Source: Phoronis ovalis (lineage: Eukaryota > Phoronida > Phoronidae). Taken from it: 13,241 nt of DNA. Shown here piece after piece: positions 1 through 8,700 of the stretch. Positions within the stretch are counted from its first letter, which is position 1, and the number at the start of each line of letters is the position of its first letter. Under the pieces are notes generated by a model, which worked only from the letters and a program-made list of their open reading frames with translations, was not told the origin of the DNA and did not search any database. The DNA lies in NCBI GenBank assembly GCA_028565635.1, contig JAOXYB010039518.1:1-13241 (forward strand), written 5' to 3'. The translations under genes were made by a program, and so were the position numbers.

Positions 1-463
1 CGGTATAGCTTGTTGGCTTCTGATTGGCCAATAAAATAAAACTGGGTCAATTGTGCATTAAGCAGACGACATCAATCCGGGAATAGATATTTGACGAAAG
101 TCTGGTAAATTTACATCGAACAACTTCATTTAGCGGTTGGTACGGTCATGAACAATTATGGAGGGAGCTAGTGAATTGCACTAACAGCAGCAAAAAGGAC
201 TGGCTTCAAAATTTGGAATTTAAACCCGCGAGGTGAACGGACGTTTGCTGTGAAAATATAGTCCGGGCTTAGCATGCAGTTTTCTCGTTGTATCGCATAA
301 GAATCATTTGTTGTTACATTTCTTTGCACTTTGTAAATTATAAATAGTATGCATTACTTTTATAACTGACATTTGTATTTGTTTTGTCTTAAATTCTGAC
401 ACCTAATGTCGATATTAATTTCCGTTGTATAATTATTATATAGGCCAATGATCAGGCTCTGGA

Positions 464-507
464 CTGTGATGTCATAGAATGCCAATTGGCATTCTATGAC
501 ATCACAG
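464..507. repeat. Perfect 44-base palindrome
   Basis: The left arm of 22 bases (CTGTGATGTCATAGAATGCC then AA) is the exact reverse complement of the right arm, with no spacer. Each arm contains the ATF/CREB-like octamer TGATGTCA. A second, imperfect palindrome with a related core (GCCAATATTGGC) lies at 521-542. Confidence 0.95.
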
Positions 508-520
508 CCTAATCCATGAT

Positions 521-542
521 AGAAAGCCAATATTGGCATTCT
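521..542. repeat. Imperfect 22-base palindrome related to the neighbouring one
   Basis: The core GCCAATATTGGC is a perfect inverted repeat, and the arms AGAAA/ATTCT match except at one position. It shares GCCAAT and GGCATTCT with the 44-base palindrome, so the two probably have a common origin. Confidence 0.85.
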
Positions 543-941
543 TTGACGTTTAAAAGTGGTTGTCCTGCAGACACGGTAATAATCTGATACTTTTAACCCG
601 TTTTGAGGGTACTTGACTACACATGACACCTATTGGTCTTAATTTCACTCAAAATCACAAGCACTGAAAATCACTAGACTAAATAAACGACATTTCGATG
701 GGACGCCGCACCTCACATTCCAAAAATTGGAGGAAAAAAGAAGTTCGTTATCAGTAAAGTAGCATTTTGAAGTAAATAAATGCCAAAATATAAGCAGGAA
801 GTTGATTTTGTCGCTTATTTTACTCAATAATCAAGGTGTTGGGCTAAAAAATTAGTTAGACAACTCTTTAAAAGAAACCTGACTGCTTAATTAGTTCTTT
901 TAAACCATGCTGGATATTTATATATGTTTGCTTCTAGCATG

Positions 942-1284
942 TACACTATGATCGTAAATGAATGCTCCAACTTTTAAATAACAAATGAACACCGCTGTAT
1001 TCATTCGGGCCCAAAATGGCGACTATCTTGGATTTTGTCCCGGTACAATAAAATAATAAACATTTCAAGCAAGATTAAAAGATTGTTTTGGCTCTATTTC
1101 GTTTTTCTATATCAAATTAAATGATCAAAACATACTAAATTTTAGAATATAACTATTATCAATGAAATAAAGCCGGGATTAATTATCTTTATTTTTGTAA
1201 ATTTGGCAATTATATTAAAAAAACATAAATTTTATAATAAAATACATTTTTTAACTTGGAGCATTTATTTCCGGTCACCCTGTA
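942..1284. mobile_element. Candidate mariner-type MITE with TA flanks
   Basis: The ends are inverted repeats. The left end (CACTATGATCGTAAATGAAT then GCTCCAACTT) and the reverse complement of the right end (CAGGGTGACCGGAAATAAAT then GCTCCAAGTT) agree at about 24 of 31 positions by hand alignment, counting the A of the flanking TA. A TA dinucleotide flanks each end, as for Tc1/mariner target sites, and the ACAGGGTG-type end is common in that superfamily. About 340 bases with no transposase frame fits a non-autonomous element. It ends 38 bases before the plus-strand exon. Confidence 0.6.
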
Positions 1285-1321
1285 TTTGTTACAGCGTCAT
1301 GTTTTATATTGAATGTTTTAG

Positions 1322-1518
1322 GTACTAACTCAGATATGCCACCAGGAGTTGAAGAAGTTATAATTGCAGCTACTGTGATTGCAATTATCGGCATTCTATT
1401 TCTCGGGGGAATAGTTATTGGGTTGCACTATCGTTCCACATTTCGAGACCGTCGTGGACAGATATCTCCTGAAGACAACCAGTACTTCCACTGTGTCAAC
1501 ATGAACTGTAACACTTAA
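1322..1518 (+). CDS. Probable terminal exon of another gene: membrane segment plus short cytoplasmic tail
   Basis: An acceptor (GAATGTTTTAG, phase 1) is followed by 65 residues and a TAA stop. They are a short acidic juxtamembrane part (SDMPPGVEE), about 25 hydrophobic residues rich in Ile, Val and Gly, a basic stop-transfer stretch (HYRSTFRDRR) and a short tail with three late cysteines' worth of polar sequence ending NCNT. This is what the last exon of a type I membrane protein looks like, and phase 1 entry is usual for such genes. No in-frame ATG precedes the segment in the open frame, so it is not a stand-alone gene unless translation starts at the internal Met in SDM. An alternative phase 1 acceptor (TTGTTACAG) ends at 1294. 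The rest of the gene would lie left of the window. Function is unknown. Confidence 0.5.
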
Positions 1519-2499
1519 CAAAAATCACGTAGCAAGGACTCCATGTATCAGGACCAAAGAGACAGCGGAAATATAGAAAATGTGAAGATTTGGTTTTCAT
1601 TTGCAAAATACTTAAATTCACTATATAACCAAAAGTACTGGTGCGATTTAAAAATACTCCAAAACCAAATTATTAGAAAGAACTTTTATCCACCAGGTTT
1701 TCAAATAGGGTATCCCAAATGGTTTTTATGGTATCATTAAACGCCAATTAAATTGTTGTGTTTTACAAGTCGACAACACGACAGTCCGTCAGGGCCATCA
1801 TAGTCCCTTCAATCGGTTTCTTCAGATAGTTTACCTATGTATGAGTGTGTGTGTAAAAAACTGAATATACAGCTTATTATTTTATTTTAAGCTTAATTGC
1901 TATTTAACAAGTACTACAATAGCAAGCTAACACAACATTTAAAAATATACTGTTCTTTTGTACTTCATTTATGTCTACTGCAAACAGTATACACATGTAT
2001 GACAATCAAGGTTATTTGTTTTGAATATTTTGTTATTACACTTCTATCCCCACTGTTACCATGTTGAACATGAACATCGACAATTCAAGTTGCAAATCAA
2101 GTTGGAACTATATTTGGCAATCAAGTGCATACAACGCAACACAATGCAATACTTGTATTTTACTGCAAAATCATCGTTGGTGGTATGTTTTTACAACAGT
2201 CCATAGCTATGAAGTCGCATTATTTTTTCATCTTGAATTTCACGAGTTTCATCTTTTTAGTTCGTTCCCGCTGAAACAAAGAAAAGTAAGTTTTTTTTAT
2301 CAAACTAACAAATAAAGGTTTGTAATAACCGTATTAAGAAGTATATAAAAAATCAATTCAAAGATATGTTATACCGTGCTTTAACTTTATAATTTCCAGT
2401 TTCTCTTTTACAATAAATTTAGTATCAGAACGAAACATGAATGAAATGAAATAGACACGAAGAAATCCCATATTGTACGTGGATTTTAATTTCACTTAC
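1519..2499. other. No exon recognised; possible 3' UTR of the plus-strand exon
   Basis: Open frames here (for example 2061-2315 on the plus strand) show no protein features. A canonical AATAAA at 2311-2316 on the plus strand could be the polyadenylation signal for the exon ending at 1518, although other A-rich hexamers exist. On the minus strand this is intron after the last pentraxin exon. Confidence 0.4.
2311..2316 (+). promoter_or_regulatory. Possible polyadenylation signal AATAAA
   Basis: A canonical hexamer about 0.8 kb after the stop of the plus-strand terminal exon, followed by a T/G-rich stretch (GGTTTGT). The hexamer is common by chance in AT-rich DNA, so this is only a candidate. 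Confidence 0.25.
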
Positions 2500-2799
2500 C
2501 GATAGGAGGGCACTGAGGTCGTGATATCTTGACCACTTGCGACCCAATCATCGTTTGTATAAAGTCAGGCCAACCTTTCATAAACCCAAAAGCAGAGTTC
2601 CCTTTATTGCATTGGAAAGGTTTGTCACCGAAGTTGACTCCATGGATAACACCGTCAAAAGCGTTAGAACTATAAAATTCGCCATCAATGCTGAGTCTTT
2701 GTCCGATCACAAATTTACCTCCACCAACAACTGTCTTACCAGGCGCTACACTGTCACCACTAGCAGCCTTTTTGCCATCCAAGTGGATTTCCCATAAAC
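2500..2799 (-). CDS. SVEP1: Exon 12: pentraxin domain, C-terminal half
   Basis: The exon is 100 residues, phase 1-1. The acceptor is TTTACTAG at 2800-2801; it is chosen over AGs further upstream because it gives [16 protein letters not shown], the expected pentraxin strand order, in phase. Marks in order are [33 protein letters not shown] and the closing SRPQCPPI. The canonical calcium-loop motif after the GQ (usually EQD) reads RLS instead. The donor GTAAGT at 2499 is strong and there is no stop, so the protein goes on; CPPI resembles the entry to a sushi domain, which SVEP1 would have next. Confidence 0.9.
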
Positions 2800-5700
2800 C
2801 TAGTAAAGGCGAAACATTCATTAATGTATTTTGCGGTTTGTACTGCACGGGGAATGTCCTAAAAAGAGTACGAATGGGAACAATTACCTCCGTTTTGTGT
2901 CCATGATATACAGATGTGATGCCAGGTACCGTTAGCAGCTGATACTCCAGATACAATCATATCATCATTGATTACTAAGTTGAAATTGTTGTAATCAGTA
3001 ACAACCAAGGTGTTGGGATTTTCCTCAGTCCCGTATGAAAAAGGTGTGCCAATATTAGCGTCAATATTGTAGTCATCAGTTTTCATCCAGAAATCAAGAG
3101 TGAATCCATTCAGTTCAGGTACAGAAGGACGTGGATCTAGCTCAATATGACCAGCCTCTGTCACATTGGTGAAATCCATATCGAAACATGGGGACATTTC
3201 TGAAATAGATATATAGCAACAAACTTGTATAGACTCAAAAAGATACGTGTACAGTACGATATTTAAAAACGTGGACAATTTTATGCTGTTGCAGAAATTA
3301 TAGAAATAAGTAAATAAAAAGGTAATTGTATAATTCTACCATTATTCCCCCTTAACCCTTTAAGACCACGTGAAATCAGCTTTTTTAGACTTTCTCACAG
3401 ATCAGCCTTTTGGAGGTATTACCAGATCCAGGCTTTCTTGCCACGGGACCATCATTGTTCTTCCGATTACACCGAGCGTTTTGCAACATCACGATTTCTG
3501 TATATATATATATATTTATACATACTTTTTTCACATTTAACTCCGGCGTAAAATGGATGGCAAACACAATAAAAACTGTTACTGTCGTCAATACAAGTAG
3601 CACCATTTCGGCAAGGGTTTGAAGCACATTCATTAATGTCTGTTTCACAGAATTTCCCAACAAATCCAGGATCACAGTTACAAGAATATGACTGTATTCC
3701 GTCAACACATGTTCCGTTTTTGCAGTTGTTTGCTTCGCAGTCATCAATGTTCTGGCCACAATGTTCTCCAGTATATCTAAACGGGAAAAAACACTCATTA
3801 GGTTGAACAAATTAAATGTTTTTCCGTTTATGATGCTGCTGCTGTTCAAATGCATACCACATGACATTATAAAATCGTCATCTGCAGCAATGTGTATCGC
3901 GTTATTGTTAGCAATTTTGTCATAGCTGCACCTTATCCTTTTTTAGGAACGTACTCGATAAAAAATAGGTGAATGCAAATCCACTGCCTTTCCACGTAGC
4001 TTGTACATTTTGCAGAGATTTAAATTTAAATTGTAAGTATTAGTTTAATGACCCTCCGGGGTACACTCAAGTCTTGTAAATTGCTGCTGAGTAATGGAAT
4101 TGTAGTAATCCTTACTTACCCAGTTGCACAAACACATTTATGTTCGTTCACAAGATCCATGCAGGTTGCCTCGTTTTCGCAAGGAGTTCCAATGCATTCG
4201 TCAATATCAATTTCGCATCTTAAAGTAAACACGTGTTACATTATGCAATCTCTATATTCCGTCAGAAATTAAGTAAAACTATAATATCTTCACAGGGAAC
4301 TTGAACGAACAAGATGTATAGACAGATTAGTAGTATTTATGTAATATCAAAGGGGGTAAACCAAGCGTTGGCAAAATCTAAAGATGAAAAAATAATTACG
4401 AGATAATTTTTTAATTAAACTGAAACTTTTAAAGAATGCAAATACAATGCTTTAGTAAGTAAAACTAGTTTACCTAGTACCATTGTATCCAGCTGGACAA
4501 TTACATATAAACCCATTAACAGCATCTTTGCAGTATCCATTGTTTAAGCATGGATTACTGCCACATTCATCTATATTGGATACGCAATTTTGTCCGGTAT
4601 ATCCACTTTTGCAGTTGCACTTGTACCTACGAAAAATATGATCGACGTCAACTATCTACAACTGGTGTTGGCGCTGTAATTATTCACCATTGTCAGAGGC
4701 GTCACTGTCACTGCTGAATAATTTCTTTACCATAACTAGAAGTATGCGTCTATTTTGATTGTTTGTCGTCAGGACAAGGCCAGTCATGTACAAGGTTGAT
4801 ATCTATGTTTATGTTAACTTTAAAAAAGGCGCTCAGTTCGGCTTGGCTTGGGTTGGATATTCTAAATGCTATGTTTGTAGCAGGCGCGGAGTAATATCAA
4901 ACAAAATTTTATCATTTACTGTCAACCAAACAGTAACAATTAATACGACAAGATTAATATTATAGTCTGACAAGCATATCATTGATAATATAATATGCCT
5001 TAACACATTTTAGTGCAAACTATATGGCATTAGGAGCCAATTGCAACCATGGTTATAGATCCGGCAAACGTATTAATAAGCATGTTTTGTTATTTTCTTC
5101 TCTTTTGCACGCTGGGCAGCACTGGGGATATTTGTATTTGAAAGTGGATATAATTTGCTCAAAGTAAAAGAAATCACAATTTGAAAATGTCATTGTTTAT
5201 CAAATATTCGGGAGTTTATATACAAGCCAAACAACTCATCCAGTCTTCTCTGTGCTTCCACCTCATGGTCTGTTGTTAGAGGTCGCACATAAGTTAATTG
5301 ATTAAGACTGCACGAAAACTCCGAAGTAGGCATAAGACTAGACCTAATAATTGGTCTGATATCTGACGTACTGGGCCTAAAACTTTCCTAGTCAAAAACT
5401 ATCGTCTTTCGCATTTAATAAAAAGTCACCCGTACGATGAATGTATTTATACAACAATACTACAATGGTCTTAGTTCGTAATTATAAAGTTATGAAAGTA
5501 CAAATCTACAGGTGTAAATAAGTCAGTTGATTAAAAATCAGTGACTCGAAAATCTGTGTAGACACCCCGCAGACGCCATTACGGTCGGTTCGTATTTACT
5601 GAGTTAAAATTCGATAAAATTCAACTGTTGTGCCACAAGCATATTTATATATGTTTCACTTGATAATAACAAACTAAAATCATCGGAGCATTGCTGTATG

Positions 5701-8700
5701 AGAATTTGCATCGTTTTTGTTAATTTCGACAGTTTTCGAATAGAAAAGTATTAGGACAAACACTACAGTATTAGGACAAATACTACAGTATTAGGACAAA
5801 TACTACAGTATTAGGACCAACACTACAGCATTAGGACCAATACTACAGCATTAGGACCAATACTACAGCATTAGGACCAATACTACAGTATTAGGACTAA
5901 CATAAAACATGACTATCTTTATTTGTGACTGAACAGAATTTCCGCGAAGAGTTAGTCTATTTACTGGGATCTAGAAGACAATATGTTACTACTGAGGTGA
6001 ATGGGAAAATCAATTGTATCCTATGCCATATATGTTTTTGCTTTCATTCAAACAACAATAGTAATATCGTTACATTTATATATTACAGCTACGCAGGAAA
6101 AAGTCTAACCTATTAATCAAATCAATGCACGTAGCTCCGTTATCGCATCTGTTAGGTTTGCAGTCATCGATATCGATTTGGCAGTTCACTCCGCCATATC
6201 CAGGTAGACATGGACACTCGTACTTATCTACTTGATTTTCACAGTGGGCGCCATTTTGGCAAGGGTTTGAGTTGCATTCGTTGAATTCTAAAGCATTAAA
6301 TGTTTGTAGAAAGTTGATCTTACCACATTACAAATCATTTAACATTTTAATATGCAATTTGTGCTATTGTCAGTTTCACTTGTTTAAATTGTTGTCAGTC
6401 AACTAGTGTCAGGTATATGAATTGTAGTTTTTAGTCAGTGAGTTAGTTTTAGAAATTGAAATATTAAACAAATCAACGTTTATGTATTACAGAGTCCAAT
6501 AGCCAAATGTGCGCTAATAATAATTCATATAGCAGCGTTTTTCTAAATTTCAAAATTTTTGAAATAACACTCATATTTAAAATTATTATGCAATATAAGC
6601 ATCATATTTATTGTCATCTGGCTATGCCGAAATGCCAGATACAAATGCTATATAAATGCCCATGCTCATGTTAGACTATCGATAATAAGTTTTTTTCACG
6701 CGACGGACAAATAGATCAGAAGTAACACAAACTTAGCAAAGGAGACTGCAGCTATATATACCGATACATGCACTGCCATCTGAAGCTCCAATGTTGAGGG
6801 TTATCTGCCCAGCAGGGCACTCACTGCATGATTTCTGGTTTTGTTTAGTTTGATACGTGTTCTTCGGACAAGGAGAGCATGGCTTTAAACCAGTACCAGA
6901 GAAAGTGCCAATCTGACAAACATCTACGCAAGAAAAATAGAACAAGCTATAATTATAAATAATAGCTGATATTGTGCAATTCCTAAAAAAGTTCAAGAGG
7001 CAGTTTAAATATTTTCTATTAACATTCCACAATATAACAGCTCATGGGCGCCTATTAGGAAATTACAGTTTATGCAGAAATGCAATATCATTCATACCGC
7101 ATCTGGTAAACTTACTTATCGTTTTTTATTGAATTCGTTCTTATAATTAATACTTTCAAATTCTTTTAGAAATACTTGATATTTGATACTCATCATGAAA
7201 AACTCGACTCAGCTACCGTCCAATAGATTCGATTGGACAGTTTAAATGCGTGAAATGTAAACCAAACTGAATAAAATGCAAACCTTGACAATCGCTTTTT
7301 GAGGTTGCACCAATATCACTGGTATAGGTGCCATATGGACATTTGTCGCAACTGATCATAGCATACTTATCCCCATAAGTGTCTTTTGGGCAATCTGTAC
7401 AAGTGTCTGGTTTACGTAACCCGTTTTTAGATCGTTTTCCAGTAGGGCATTTTTCTGGCAAAAAATACAAGAATTTTCTACATATGATCTACTAAGTCTA
7501 TTTTCTGTTCAAATTGGAGGCTATATGCAAACCCATAATTAGAAGGATTTGGATAATGAGTGTCATATCATAGGATTGTTCATATCTTCAATTTCACGGA
7601 AACTGTCGATTATTTGGCATATTCGTTAAAATTCAACATTTAAAATGAAATGAAACTTATATTAAAACTAAGTTATGCAATAATACATCATAGACTTTTA
7701 AAAAAACAATGAATCCATTATTATATGTGTTCATTATCAGTGTATTAACGATAAAAAAGTACTCCTAACAAAAAAACCTTGAGATAGTGCTACGTTACTG
7801 TTCGTTACTAGTAGTAAGGTTTTTGTTGGTCTAATGTTGCCAAAAGTGAAAACTTGATTTGTTTTTAAAAACCTTACTAGTAGTAAGGTTTTTGTTGGTC
7901 TAATGTTGCCAAAAGTGAAAACTTGATTTGTGTTTAAAAACGTATACGTATTTACTATGGATTCACTTCATGTTATATCTGCAGAGTGCTTTCAACCACC
8001 TACCTATGCAAAAAGTCACGTTGTACGCACCCACGCGGTCTGTGCTTGTCCCGTTAGGGCACGGTACACAGGACAGCTGTTTCTCGCCTTCGCTGTAGGT
8101 ACCAATTGGGCATTTGACACATTTTTGAAAAGCTTGGTCGTAATATGTGCCATTTGTGCAAGCGTCTATAAAACAATGATTAGATTTATTTTGTCAACAT
8201 TTATTAAATAATGTCATTTGTTCTTAGCAATGTGTTTATAGTTTTTTTAACTGCGGATAAGAAATAGAATGGCATAATAAAGTAATTAGATTACTTCTTA
8301 GAACCACTTTATTACGTCTTCCATCAACAAATATTCCATACTGAACATATATTCTGTGATAACGCGGAATGTATAGATTTCAGCGAAACTTGAATCAAAA
8401 TGTTTGCTCTATGCTCTGCAGAGGAATATTTGTAGTGAAAATGCTAGTGACTATCTTGGATTCAAAATGGCCGCCATGCAAAAATATATTCTTTGCTAGC
8501 TCGGAAAGTACTGGAAGAACTTCAACGATACTTAGATTAATATGTTTGCTGAGTTCTTAGGAAGAACATTTCCAGTAGAATATTTAGCAGTCATCTAGAA
8601 TCCAAAATGTGCGACACTAGTTAGTAAAAGAAACGACTCCTACAGCATTGCCTTTTCATGAGTTCCTCTCCCGGTTCGCATTCCATTTCATTAATGTTGA

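Larger units (their letters stand above)
1..941. other. No gene recognised; contains palindromes
   Basis: Short open frames on both strands here (for instance 360-629 and 645-827 on the minus strand) have no domain pattern and look like chance. The stretch is either intron of the flanking genes or intergenic. The only notable content is the palindromic patch at 464-545. Confidence 0.5.

Noticed and set aside
360-827. Minus-strand open frames as possible sushi exons after the pentraxin domain
   Set aside because: Their cysteine spacing does not fit a sushi domain, there is no GxW and PxC ending, and part overlaps the palindrome.
1309-1518. Stand-alone small membrane protein starting at 1309
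   Set aside because: Position 1309 is TTG, not ATG, and a splice acceptor lies just downstream; a terminal exon explains the frame better.
2800-2851. Acceptors further upstream for the second pentraxin exon (for example CTTTTTAG)
   Set aside because: They would insert residues into the conserved strand between SWTQNG and LWEIHLDG; the acceptor at 2800-2801 gives an uninterrupted pentraxin sequence in phase.
2537-2906. Two plus-strand open frames across the pentraxin exons
   Set aside because: They are antisense shadows of exons 11 and 12 and show no domain pattern.
5747-5906. CRISPR-like array
   Set aside because: The 20-base units are directly abutting without unique spacers, and the window is eukaryotic; it is a minisatellite.
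7930-8211. Plus-strand open frame of 93 codons
   Set aside because: It is the antisense of the GCC2/GCC3 unit 1 exon, whose cysteine pattern on the minus strand is clear.
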